Shown in pieces: positions 52,807 through 62,158 of a DNA stretch of 64,000 nt (positions are counted from its first letter, which is position 1; every line of letters starts with the position of its first letter). Source of the DNA: Bin18 sp965200355. Its GTDB lineage: Bacteria; Desulfobacterota; Binatia; Bin18. The notes beneath the pieces are model-generated. The model was not told where the DNA came from. It worked only from the letters and a program-made list of their open reading frames with translations, and did not search any database. Both the position numbers and the translations under genes were made by a program. The stretch lies in the NCBI GenBank assembly GCA_965200355.1, contig OZ241351.1, positions 1,922,001 to 1,986,000 on the forward strand. Direction: 5' to 3'.

Positions 52807-53810
52807 GCCTATCCCGCGCTTCCGCGTCGGACTTTGTTGTGACAATCTGTTGCGCCAATTGCACAATAGACCGGGGCGCGCAGCCCTCGGCCTTGTTGTT
52901 CACAATCACATAGGTGGGCTGGCGTCGCCGGCTGCTGTCGAGACATACCTCAGCAATGGCCTGGCGCGACGTGGGGTCCGCATCGACAAGGTGATGGAAC
53001 GGGGCGTATTTCTGCTTTGCGGCCTGATAGCTCAAATGGCGGGCCTGCATCCAGCGGATGACAACCGCCTGACTCCGCTCCTGCACCAGGCCGGCCTGCT
53101 CGCGCACCGGCGGCATACTGGGATGACCATTCAGGCAATGACCGGCCCCGACCGCGGCTAAGGCGTCGATATACTCAGGGGTAAAGAGTGCCGTGTTGCG
53201 AAGCTCGACCGCGTAGACCGGGCCGGGGGGCAGTTTGTCCAAAACCGATACAGCCGCTCGACAAAAGAGCCGGTGGGGCCGGCATGGTCTTGGGGAGAGA
53301 ACTGGAAGAGCAGGGGGCCTGCTTTGTCTCCGAGCCCGTCCATGAACGGCCCAACCACTTCCTGGGTCGCGTAGTCGGGGTCGAGAAACAGGCTATTGGG
53401 CTGCCCGCGCCGTGTGCCATACCGAGGCTGGTCGCCAAAGCCGACCAGCGTGCAGTATTCATGCGCCTTGACCAGAAAGCGGAAAGTCTCGGGCACCTGC
53501 GCGGCATAGTCGGCGAATTGGGCCGTAGTCATGGGGCGGTAATACGTCCGATCAACCCCGACGGTCCGCAACAGCGGATGTCGAGCATACAGGGGCAACC
53601 ATAAATCAGACCTTCCCAGCCAGGGAAAGACCAGGAAGACGTCCCGAGCCGAAGGGTTGCCGGCAGGGAGGCGGCCAGCGTCTCCACGCCCGCTGAGAGG
53701 GTCGCGGGTTTGACCTGCTGTGTTCGTCCGGCCGGCGCTTCGGCAGCAGCGGGCGGGACAAACAGCGGCAGTTGCCCGTCCTCGGCCGGCTGTTTTCCTC
53801 CTCTGGCCAT
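52799..53810 (-). pseudogene. DUF72 protein gene with two frameshifts
   Basis: Three frames make one DUF72 TIM-barrel-like protein. From 53810 the first frame gives an N-terminal tail and LRLGTSSWSFPGWEGLIYG. It shifts at a G4 run (53592-53595) into LYARHPLLRTVGVDRTYYRP and continues to about 53240. It then shifts at an A4 run (53241-53244) into LDKLPPGPVYAVELRN and on to 52799. Around 15 family residues also seem to be missing after GLIYG. Either decay or base-calling errors. DUF72 proteins have no settled function. Confidence 0.7.
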
Positions 53811-53906
53811 AAGAACCTCTGGTGATGGGCAGGCGGTAACGGACCACTCCCGCGCGCGCCTTCCCGGTATAGAAGAGAAACAGGCGGGGCAGCCCCAACC
53901 CGGACT

Positions 53907-54677
53907 TTACGTCCGGGCCGTCATGCCGCCGTCAACCATATACACTCCACCGCTGCAGTAGGAGCTTTCATCACTGGCCAGAAAGAGCATGATCCGGGCG
54001 ACTTCCACGGGGTCGGCATAGCGTTGCAGCGGCACCATAGCCGACATCATCTCCTTGGCCTGACCCGGATCGTCAGGCTGAAAGCCGGCTTCCAGGGAGC
54101 GCATCATCCGGGTATCCACCGGGGCCGGATTGACCGTATTGACCCGGATTTTCATGGCTGCCATTTCCAGGGCCGCGGTGCGCATCAGGCCGATGACGGC
54201 ATGTTTGCTGGCAATATAGGCCGACACGCCGGCCGCCCCGCGCACCCCGGCGACCGAAGATGTAATGACGATGCTGCCGCCGCCCCGCTTGGCTATCTCT
54301 GGCGCAGCATACTTGAGCCCTAACCACACGCCCCGCACATTGACGGCCATGACCTGATCAAACGTATCGAGGGCGTAGTCGGTAATCGGCTGGACCTCGC
54401 CCTCAATCCCGGCGTTGGCCAGCAGGATATCGACCCCGCCGAACTGCTCAACCGCGGCCTGAATATAGCGCTGGGTATGGTCGGGCTGGGTCACATCTGC
54501 GGTGCAATAGCGCACCGTATCATGCCGTATGGTCTGGACTGCTTCCTTGAGCGCGCCCTCGTGGACATCAACCAACAGGACTTTTGCGCCTTCCTGAGCA
54601 AACAGGCTGCCGGCCTGAAGACCGATGCCACCCGCGCCGCCGGTGATGATAGCAACTTTATTGTCTAATCGTCCCAT
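53907..54677 (-). CDS. SDR-family oxidoreductase
   Basis: 256 residues. ITGGAGGIGLQAGSLFA binds NAD(P); NAGIEG, Ser in VITSSVAG, and YIASKH complete the active site. Ending YCSGGVYMVDGGMTART is usual. AGGAGG precedes the ATG at 54677. It is more distant from the paired SDRs at 12470 and 13859 than they are from each other. Substrate unknown. Confidence 0.9.
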   Translation of the reverse strand: MGRLDNKVAIITGGAGGIGLQAGSLFAQEGAKVLLVDVHEGALKEAVQTIRHDTVRYCTADVTQPDHTQRYIQAAVEQFGGVDILLANAGIEGEVQPITDYALDTFDQVMAVNVRGVWLGLKYAAPEIAKRGGGSIVITSSVAGVRGAAGVSAYIASKHAVIGLMRTAALEMAAMKIRVNTVNPAPVDTRMMRSLEAGFQPDDPGQAKEMMSAMVPLQRYADPVEVARIMLFLASDESSYCSGGVYMVDGGMTART

Positions 54678-54785
54678 GCTGAGCCTCCTGGGCAGTCTCT
54701 TTGAGCGTGGGCCTTGTCTTATGTGGTTTCGTGCGCCTTGGCAAGGGAAAGGCCAGTGCGCTCTCTCGGGTCACAAGGCGGACGG

Positions 54786-54929
54786 ATGCCAGTACAACCA
54801 CCAACAGTCGAAGAAGTTGTCGAGATTACCGCGGGCTATGGCCTGAGCTTGACTGATGTTGATACCGCATCATTTCAAGGCTTGATGAACGGGGTCCTCA
54901 AATCCTATGACGCTCCCGCCTTGAGTTGA
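54786..54929 (+). pseudogene. Truncated amidase N-terminus at the island edge
   Basis: 47 residues, MPVQPPTVEEVVEITAGYG and then LSLTDVDTASFQGLMNGV, match the start of the amidase subfamily whose N-terminus reads like PTxEQLxEIA with SLTDxDxASFxxLM. The likeness ends at KSYD, next to the stop codon of the DUF3883 gene (54905). The catalytic domain is missing on this side and is not found beyond the island. This looks like a gene cut by insertion or deletion. Confidence 0.6.
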
Positions 54930-55609
54930 TTGGAGAGGTCTTCGATGCGAAACCCTTTGTCCCATACAGACTTGGTGACGCGAATCCGCGCAGTGCCGGA
55001 CTCGACTTCCAATTGAACGCCCGAGGGCTTACCGTCTGTAATGTCCTCCCGTAATTCCTCGAACCCGTCCAGGTCACGGCACAATGGCTTTACGAGGGAG
55101 CCTATATTCTTTACGAACCGTATTTTGTCCCGAACTTCATCCAATTCTGGCTGAGTTCCCCCAGATTCTACCTGGACGACGCAAAGCAAAAATCTTCCTT
55201 CTTCTTTCACAGCGGTTCTTGCCTGAGTGTCCGTCATTCGGACTACTTCCTGTCCTTGTGTAGACTTTACCTCAACCAACCATCTCTGATTTTTTTGCAA
55301 CAACTCAATCTCGTAATCTGATCCAACACCGGTCCGCGTTACAGAGAAGCCTTCGTCTTCCAGACTCTTCTTTACCAACTTTTCTACAAGTGCCCCCAAG
55401 CGTTGATTCTTCTGTGCTATTTCCCGGTTTTGCCGACGCTCCGCGACAATGTTGGGAAGCTCTTCGTCATTTGTCAGATCGGAAGCGAAATCACGGACAT
55501 GCTTGAGACGGCTTATATTCTCGCCAGTCGTAACCAGTATGTCTGTGAATATGTTATTCAACTCTTTGAGTTTTTGGGTTTCCCGCGACAAATTCTCGCA
55601 CCAAGTCAA
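54905..55609 (-). CDS. DUF3883 (NO VEIN C-terminal-like) nuclease-fold protein
   Basis: 234 residues. The middle part has a restriction-endonuclease-like pattern. Asp98 is in GVGSDYEIELL, and Glu113 and Lys115 are in WLVEVKST, giving D-(x14)-ExK. The flanking GALVEKLVKKSLEDEG and TDTQARTAVKEEGRF fit DUF3883. An N-terminal coiled-coil segment occupies 1-70. The start is a TTG at 55609, with no better choice. It is 29 bases downstream of the GHKL ATPase gene. In plant NO VEIN both domains are in one protein, so the pair is probably one functional unit. Confidence 0.78.
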   Translation of the reverse strand: MTWCENLSRETQKLKELNNIFTDILVTTGENISRLKHVRDFASDLTNDEELPNIVAERRQNREIAQKNQRLGALVEKLVKKSLEDEGFSVTRTGVGSDYEIELLQKNQRWLVEVKSTQGQEVVRMTDTQARTAVKEEGRFLLCVVQVESGGTQPELDEVRDKIRFVKNIGSLVKPLCRDLDGFEELREDITDGKPSGVQLEVESGTARIRVTKSVWDKGFRIEDLSNQLKAGAS

Positions 55610-55638
55610 AACGTGTCACCCCGATTGCTTCTAAGAGC

Positions 55639-58150
55639 CTAATAGCCGGGGTTTGCAGTCAGAGCGCTAGGTTCCCATTCACTATCCCGCAGCAAGTTAG
55701 CAAGCGATTGTGCCGTTGCTTTGTCACGTCTACCGCCATCTAGTGGAACCCACTTTCTCTCCACCAGGGGGACCAACCACCCGGCCTGAAAATAGCGGTG
55801 TTTCTGCTTCTCAGCGCATTCGCAGTTCGCTTCCTTGACCTCCAAACCCGTGGAGTCATGCCTGACCACCCATTCAGTTAGAAAACGCCAAAATTTTTGA
55901 GCGAGGGAACGACTCCCACGGACTCGATCAATGATTCCGCTATCCTTTTTGGTGAGGAAAGCGATATCCGTCACGGTGACTGAATCGACTGTTTTGTGTT
56001 CGCCTTCAGGCAAGGGCTCGTCTGGAAAAAACTTGTCAAAATTTACGTTCCCGCTGATTATCACATCTGTTCGGATGAAGCCTTTCTCGTCAAGTATTCG
56101 CCATACCTCCGGGTCAGGCACGGCCTCAAAGAAATCGTTAGCCAAGATTTGGCTCTGTAGAAAAAGGTCGGAAAATTGCCGAAGGTCTTCCGTCCATGCA
56201 CCAATAGGGGCGAGCGGTCGCTTATCGTTCTCTTCGGCTCGCTCCAGCTTGAAAGCTCTCTGCCTGTCGGAACCACCTTCTCTTGCAAACACCGGGAAGC
56301 CGCTTAAGCGGTCCCAGTCCTTTTGGGCAACGACCCACGTGAAAAGACGGACACTCGCATTTGCGGAGTTGCCATCAGGTTTCTTATCAGCACGATTTTG
56401 GAGCTTCTCAATCAGCTCGCGAACGACATATTTGCTATCCTGGTCTCCGGCCCCAACTTCGTCGGCAAGGGATGTAAGCTGCTTGTCACGAAGCTCCCTT
56501 CGGATATTCCAGTCAAGCAACTCTGCAATATCTTTCAATTCTTCAGCTATATCTTGGTCGCGGTGCAGGTTAGAAAGTTTGTCCAGGTAGCCAGCTTGGT
56601 CAAGGATAATAGATTGAGCACGGACTACTGCATCAAGCCCGTCATCCTTGAGAAATTGATACAGTCGATTCAACCATTTGACTGCACAAATATCCTCTCG
56701 GAGCGATTTCTGAAGATGCTCAAGAGAGCCATAGTCCTCTTCGATGTCCGACGCCAGCTTGCGTCCATCAAATGCCTCGTCGAAGGACTTCCCCGGACAT
56801 TCGCGCACGGTCGCCCAACTCCTGAGCACATTGCGCCACCCGACAGCCTCGTCGCGTCTTGGCAACTTTTGCCGGAATCCTTCCAGTCCGTCTAGCAAGT
56901 CCCAAAGGACTTCCACGCCTGCCTCTTCTTCTGAGAACGGCAGGGTAGAGTCTTGGGGAGCTATCGCGTCCTGTTGGCAAAGAACCGCAGGAGTCTGGCG
57001 GATTCGTTCTATGAGTTGTTCTTTAAGGAACTTTCGAAAATCGTCTGGGTTAAACCATTTTTGCTTATGGATATTCGGAACATTTGCCAGCGCATAGGTC
57101 TTTCCCCAACCGGATGATGCCGCGAACCAGAGCAGACTGATGAGCAAGTCACAGGCTTGTTTCATGTCTGCTTGGTTTTCGTAATTCGCTTTGTTGTCGC
57201 CCTGCCAGAGATATACCCCGTCACGATCCTCCGTTGGTGTGAAGCCAAAACTGTTAATGACGACGGGAAAGCTAAAGTCTTCGGTTCCAATTAGGGGAAA
57301 ACCCAGGAAAAGCCTTGGAGTGGTGTCGATTGCCAGGATCGCCTTATCGCCGTTGGCTATGAGTTCCAGAGGGACGGCGACAGCAGCGTTCGTACCTTTC
57401 GCCAGAAGGTAGATTCTATTCTTTTGGCTTCCATTCCCATTCTCTGACACCGTTATCTCTTGGAATCCATCTTGCGGCAGCGATTCACGTCTGGTCGCTT
57501 TGAAACTCATAGCTTCGTCATACGATTTGATATTGATACTTGAAAATGTCTCGTTAAAAACGACTACGAATGGAGCGCATCGTTTCAGGTCTGCGAGGCC
57601 GTCCTTCGCGGCATTTGCCGCCTCTTCTCCAGGGTATCGGAATTGGGTGGTGAAACCGTTTGGCGGTGAGGCCACATTTAGAGAGCCCTTAAATGCCTCC
57701 CAGGCGCGTTCCATTGAGTCGCTGAGTTCCTTAATTGAACCAACTTTGCGCTCCAGAGAAAATTTGAAAGACTGGGCCTGCGTCGAGTTGACCAGAGACC
57801 TCTATTATCGGCGACAATAGGTGGGCCGCGAGAAATCCGCTACCGTATTGTCCGATTGTCCCCTTATCTTCAATTTTCGTCGATCCGTGGTAAATGATGT
57901 GGGCTATTTCCTCCTTCTTGAACTTGGTCCCATTGTGACGAAAGATAACTTCACCCTGACTCTGCTCAATAGAAGCGAAGGTGGCTGAGGTGTCACGTGC
58001 GTTCTGCAAAAGTTCCCAAATCCACCGCGTGATCATACGCGCACGATTCGACTCCAACGCTTTGAGATGATTGAGAACTCCTTGCGCTGTGTTTTCGGTG
58101 AGGACCTTGTTTCTAATTTCGTCTGAGCTTTGTGAGTCTACTATGTTCAT
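55639..58150 (-). pseudogene. Sacsin/NO VEIN-like GHKL ATPase with one frameshift
   Basis: Two frames form one protein of about 835 residues. From the ATG at 58150 come an N-terminal helical region and the ATPase N-box (WIWELLQNARD, 44-53). HNGTKFKKEEIAHIIYHGS and GTIGQYGSGFLAAHLLS follow. One base too many in a CCC run (57774-57776) shifts to SFKFSLERKVGSIKELSDS, then an open frame to 55639. The rest is a long unclassified region with a Ser/Thr-poor, charged middle and a Cys-rich ANCECAEKQKHRYF near the end. The ATPase resembles sacsin-type HSP90-like domains. The DUF3883 gene is directly downstream. If the shift is a sequence error the system is intact. Confidence 0.72.
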
Positions 58151-58327
58151 GATCGTTTCTCAAAAAGGACGGAGGCCGCCAGCGGCGAACCGCCTAATAC
58201 CCCGCGTCATCGACGTTGTAAAGCTGATTCTATAAGGTCTGGTGCAGAGGCCGTTTCTGAATCCGTTTACCTACGACTATTACAATTCTCCTTACCTAGG
58301 AAGATGAGAGTATGGGGCAATGCAGGG

Positions 58328-59620
58328 CTACTCCTGCATCGCCGGCGCGCCCTCAGACCGCAGCAAAGGAATCACCAGCCAGCACAGGGCAGTGAAAGCG
58401 GCGCTGATGCAGACTAGGGGGACAAAGCCGCTCTGATCGTACAGCCAGCCGCCTAGTACTTGAGAGCCGCTTCGGCCCAGGTTCAGGGCGGACATCAGGA
58501 GGGCGAAGACCGTTCCCTCAACACGAGCCGGGCAGGAGCGAGCCGCCAGGTCGAGCACAGCCAGATGCGTGAGCTGCGAAATCAGGCCGTAGCTGAGAAA
58601 AATAATAACCGCGGAGCGCGGTCCGGTTAAGCCCAGGAAACTGAGGGTTGACACAACGCCGAGCGTCACCGCGCTAAAGAGGAGGCGACGGAGGGAGATA
58701 TGCCGAAAAAAGAGGAAGAAGACGACCGCGCCGAGCGTGCCAGCCGCGTTTGCCAGCGCGCCGAGGGTGCCGATGTAGATTTTTGAAAATTGAAGCATGT
58801 CGCGCTCATAATACAAAAGCGGTGGGCCGAACAGCGGGCTGAAATTCCACATAAACAGAAAGCCGGCCACGACCCAGACCGCGCGTGACCGGGCCGCGGT
58901 GCTGAGTGCCTGTGCCGTCTCTCGCCACTGCGCCGGCCCCCACGGCTGCGGTGCTTCCCGTACAAAGAAGAGGGTTGCCAGCAAGGTGGCGAGCGGAAAG
59001 AAGCTACACACAAAAAAAGCGGTGTGTGGAGTCGCATAGGCCGAGAGATAGCCGCCACCGAGATGAGCTAGGGTTAAGGCCAGGCCCATGGCCGCCCATT
59101 GAATCGACTGAAAACCTCCGGTGAGACCGAGGGGCCGGCCGGTCTCGACCATGAGCGCGTCGGTCATGACGTCGGCAAAGGCCAGGCTCAACGAACACGC
59201 CATGAGCAGCACCAGGACAGGGGCATACGCCGTCGGCGCAACGGCCAGAGTCAGCCAACTTCCCAGCCCGAAGGCGCTCATCAACAGCAGATAGCCTTTA
59301 CGCCGCGAGCCGCCCAAGGGCAGGAAGTCGGACACCAGGCCGTAGACGGGCTTGATGCTCCAACCTAGACCGATCATGGCCCACACAAAGCCGGCTTGGC
59401 CAGCACTGAGGCTGAGGTCTTCTTTGAGGAGATAGTGAATGGGTTGAGCCGGCAGGCCGGTTGAGAGGTCGATTGTACCCTGCACAAAATAGAGCGCGGC
59501 GAAGAATAGCGCAGGACGTCGGACCCCTGCACGGCGCAAGGGGTGGATGGCCTGCCGGAATGAATGGACGAGGGAGGCGATGGGGTGCTGTCTCCTTATA
59601 TGCGGCGCCGGCCCCCTCAC
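58328..59620 (-). CDS. Folate-biopterin-type MFS transporter (FBT family)
   Basis: 430 residues, twelve hydrophobic segments. The signature SIKPVYGLVSDFLPLGGSRR and RKGYLLLMSAFGLGSW is that of the FBT/BT1 group of the major facilitator superfamily. SLAFADVMTDALMVETGRP is also typical. The exact start is unclear: the GTG at 59620 sits in a palindromic repeat, and an AAGGAGA lies at about 59591-59597 with no start codon after it. Substrate may be folate, a pterin or another organic anion. Confidence 0.8.
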   Translation of the reverse strand: MRGPAPHIRRQHPIASLVHSFRQAIHPLRRAGVRRPALFFAALYFVQGTIDLSTGLPAQPIHYLLKEDLSLSAGQAGFVWAMIGLGWSIKPVYGLVSDFLPLGGSRRKGYLLLMSAFGLGSWLTLAVAPTAYAPVLVLLMACSLSLAFADVMTDALMVETGRPLGLTGGFQSIQWAAMGLALTLAHLGGGYLSAYATPHTAFFVCSFFPLATLLATLFFVREAPQPWGPAQWRETAQALSTAARSRAVWVVAGFLFMWNFSPLFGPPLLYYERDMLQFSKIYIGTLGALANAAGTLGAVVFFLFFRHISLRRLLFSAVTLGVVSTLSFLGLTGPRSAVIIFLSYGLISQLTHLAVLDLAARSCPARVEGTVFALLMSALNLGRSGSQVLGGWLYDQSGFVPLVCISAAFTALCWLVIPLLRSEGAPAMQE

Positions 59621-59625
59621 CCTAG

Positions 59626-59648
59626 CCCTCTCCCTCCGGGGGAGAGGG
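59626..59648. repeat. CCCTCTCCC palindrome upstream of the transporter
   Basis: CCCTCTCCC (59626-59634) and GGGAGAGGG (59640-59648) are exact complements separated by five bases. The same repeat type appears in the LysE gene at 52449-52490. Confidence 0.75.
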
Positions 59649-59728
59649 GATGCTCATCTGTAGGGGCAGCCCGATTTTTTGCGCCTTGGCCTATCTAAGC
59701 TCAAGGGGGATGCTCATCTGTAGGGGCA
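59646..59728. repeat. Two 23-bp direct repeats 60 bp apart
   Basis: GGGGATGCTCATCTGTAGGG (with GCA to complete the 23 bases) occurs at 59646-59668 and 59706-59728. The second is followed by a GGGCAA/TTGCCC palindrome (59723-59744). They lie in the 150 bases between the transporter and GST genes and mark a repeat-rich, rearrangement-prone spacer. Confidence 0.85.
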
Positions 59729-59771
59729 AAGCCCTGTGGTTGCCCGCCCTGCTCCAGGGAATACGACGGCC

Positions 59772-60350
59772 TCACGCCGACGTACTCGGGCGGGCCTGCA
59801 TGGCCTCATACCATCGGGAGAGATTGCTCCAGGCCGGATCAAGCCGAAACGTGCCGCGGTGATGGGCGGTCTCCAAGCCGATGAACAGCATAATATCGGC
59901 AATGGAGAAATTCCCGGCCAGCCAGTCCCGGCCTTCCAGGCCGGCGTTGACCAGCGGGAGGCGGTGCATCAGGACGCGGCGGGCGTGGTTGGATACGTCG
60001 CCCTTGGACAGGACCATGCGCGAAGCGGTCAGATATACGCCGATCTCACAGCGCCGCTCCCAGGAGCGCACCAGCGCCCGGCTGATGGGGTCGGTGCCGA
60101 TCAGCGGGGGGTCGGGATAGAGTTCCTCCAGATATTCCATAATCGGCAGCGTTTCGATCAGCACCGTGCCGTCATCGAGCTCCAGGATGGGAACGCCGGC
60201 AAACGGATTCTTGGCGAGAAACTCCGGTGTCTTCTGCTCGCCGCCGTAGAGGTCAATTTCCTTGATCGGAATATCCAGGGCTTTTTCGGCCAGATAGATA
60301 CGCACCTTGCGCGGATTGGGCGCGCGTTTGGTGTCAAGATAGAGCAGCAT
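59772..60350 (-). CDS. Glutathione S-transferase family protein
   Basis: 192 residues. MLLYLDTKRAPNPRKVRIYL is the GST N-terminal thioredoxin fold, FAGVPILELDDGTVLIET contains the cis-Pro and the glutathione-contacting Glu-Thr, and WLAGNFSIADIML is the C-terminal capping helix. GGAGGA precedes the ATG at 60350. Differs from the GST at 3720. Divergent from the cupin gene. Confidence 0.9.
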   Translation of the reverse strand: MLLYLDTKRAPNPRKVRIYLAEKALDIPIKEIDLYGGEQKTPEFLAKNPFAGVPILELDDGTVLIETLPIMEYLEELYPDPPLIGTDPISRALVRSWERRCEIGVYLTASRMVLSKGDVSNHARRVLMHRLPLVNAGLEGRDWLAGNFSIADIMLFIGLETAHHRGTFRLDPAWSNLSRWYEAMQARPSTSA

Positions 60351-60437
60351 GGTATCCTCCTTCCTCCTTGTCCGTCACCGGAACGCTTGCTATGCTCCCC
60401 GCCTTGAGAATTAGCGCAATCCGAGAGGAGAAGATAT

Positions 60438-60890
60438 ATGGCAGCCACAACCCCCGGCCCCCATTTTGATGACCGCAATATCCGGTGGCAGGCCCTGGGC
60501 GACTTTGACCATCTTGAGGTCTCCCTGCTTGATGTTGACGAGGCAAATAATATCGTGGACTTGATGGTCAAATTCGCGCCCAACGAGAAGATATTTCTGC
60601 ACCGTCATTTGGCTCTGACCAACACCTTGGTCGTGGATGGCGAGCATATCATCTACGAAGCCGATGGGAGTGCGGTGAAAGATGTGCGTCCGGTTGGGAA
60701 GTATACTTCCAGTCCAGCCGGGGATGCCCACCTCGAAGGGGGTGGCGTTGCCGGGGCGATTGTGCACTATAGCGTGCGCGGTGACAGTGACGCCCTGTTC
60801 GATGTCCTGAACGATGATATGAGCGTGGCGTCAACGCTCCGTACCGCAGACTTCAAGGCCGTTCTTGAGGACCAGAAACAGGCGGCGTGA
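60438..60890 (+). CDS. Cupin-domain protein
   Basis: 150 residues. IVDLMVKFAPNEKIFLHRHL and the TNTLVVDGEHIIYEADGSAV segment give a single cupin barrel. HRH supplies two metal ligands and a later His is in GDAHLEGG. It resembles the ChrR-type cupin fold used in anti-sigma factors or small enzymes, without the zinc-binding N-terminus. AGGAG lies upstream. It heads the ATP-grasp-egtC-egtB run with a 32-base gap. Confidence 0.8.
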   Translation: MAATTPGPHFDDRNIRWQALGDFDHLEVSLLDVDEANNIVDLMVKFAPNEKIFLHRHLALTNTLVVDGEHIIYEADGSAVKDVRPVGKYTSSPAGDAHLEGGGVAGAIVHYSVRGDSDALFDVLNDDMSVASTLRTADFKAVLEDQKQAA

Positions 60891-60922
60891 GGCCGGCCTG
60901 ACGCCGCCTGTCAGTACAGCGG

Positions 60923-62128
60923 ATGGACGTCCTGATTCCATGCCCGTCGCAACGGGACCGCAACGCCTTGGCTGGCATGGCCGAGCATACCTTTCATCTG
61001 CTCGACGCGCCGCTCAATCCACGCACCCCCTCCCCGGAATTGGACCTGCTGGCCTATACCGACCGGTGCCGGGAATATATCAAGACCCATTCCATTGACG
61101 CGATTTTCTATTCCCGAGACGTAGCCGATATCGTCGCCGCGGTGCTGTGCGAGGAGTTTGGGTTTCCGGGGCCGAGTGTAGAGTCGGTTTTTCTGTGTCT
61201 CCACAAATACTATGGGCGTCAATATGAACCCCAGCCGGTCCGGTGCGAGCCGATTGATCTGGCGGACGCGCAGCCGCCGGTCACGCGCTATCCGTGTTAT
61301 CTCAAGCCGCCCTGGCTGAACCTCGGGATTCTTGGTTTTAAGCTCGATTCGGACGCTGACCTCCAACGAGCGCTGGCGGTGGTCCGCCGCGAATATCCCG
61401 CTTGGTCAGCGCTCTACCTGCCGTTTTTTGAGCGCTATATCGACGGCGAGAAATTCCCCCTGGCCAGCCGAGAGATCATGCTCGTTGAAGACTTTGTGGA
61501 AGGGCCGCAGGTCACGGTCGAGGGCTGGGTGGCCAATGGACAGGCGGCCCTCTGGGCGATAACGGATACCAATACCTATCCGGGCACTCGGATTATTGAC
61601 AATTTTTCACTGCCGTCCCGTCAGCCGGCCCATATCCAGGCATTGCTGGCTCAGCAGGCTCTGGAGGCGATTGGGAATATCGGCCTGGACAACGGCTTCT
61701 TTAATATCGAGTTCTGGTGCCATGACGATGCGGTCACCCTGACAGAGGTCAACGGACGAGCGGCAACCTGCTTCTATAATTTGTACCGCCGCTGTCTCGG
61801 AGCCTGCATATACCAAGCCGGCCTGACCCTGGCCGGCGGGCAGCCGTCCCAGCCCCCGCGGCAACAGACCGAGGTCGTGGGCGGGCAGTTCAATTTCATC
61901 ACTTTTGGTGAAGACTGGGCCGAGCGGCTGTTTGATTTCGGACAGGCGCGGCAAGTGCGCGGGCTGACGATCTATGTCGAACCGGGACAGATGATTCGTC
62001 CGGTCAGCGAGTTTGGGGTTGTGCTGGCCCAAATCGATTTGTTTGGCCCAAGCTATCCGGCGATTCGGGCGCAGGCCGAGGCCCTGCGCGGCCGGCTGCT
62101 GAAACAGCCGGCGCATTCGCCGTGGTAA
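60923..62128 (+). CDS. ATP-grasp ligase in an ergothioneine-type operon
   Basis: 401 residues. An N-terminal alpha/beta pre-ATP-grasp region (about 1-95) leads to the ATP-grasp domain. YPCYLKPPWLNLG is the first Lys-containing strand. MLVEDFVEGPQVTVEGW is the adenine-lid Glu and flanking strand. FNIEFWCHDDAVTLTEVNGR carries the metal-binding Glu and Asn, as in carbamoyl-phosphate-type ligases. It would join a carboxylate to an amine with ATP. Next to egtC and egtB, it may take the place of the gamma-glutamylcysteine ligase (EgtA). Start ATG at 60923 has no strong ribosome site. Confidence 0.78.
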   Translation: MDVLIPCPSQRDRNALAGMAEHTFHLLDAPLNPRTPSPELDLLAYTDRCREYIKTHSIDAIFYSRDVADIVAAVLCEEFGFPGPSVESVFLCLHKYYGRQYEPQPVRCEPIDLADAQPPVTRYPCYLKPPWLNLGILGFKLDSDADLQRALAVVRREYPAWSALYLPFFERYIDGEKFPLASREIMLVEDFVEGPQVTVEGWVANGQAALWAITDTNTYPGTRIIDNFSLPSRQPAHIQALLAQQALEAIGNIGLDNGFFNIEFWCHDDAVTLTEVNGRAATCFYNLYRRCLGACIYQAGLTLAGGQPSQPPRQQTEVVGGQFNFITFGEDWAERLFDFGQARQVRGLTIYVEPGQMIRPVSEFGVVLAQIDLFGPSYPAIRAQAEALRGRLLKQPAHSPW

Positions 62129-62158
62129 GCGCGTCAGCCCCAGAGTCCGGACCACCGC

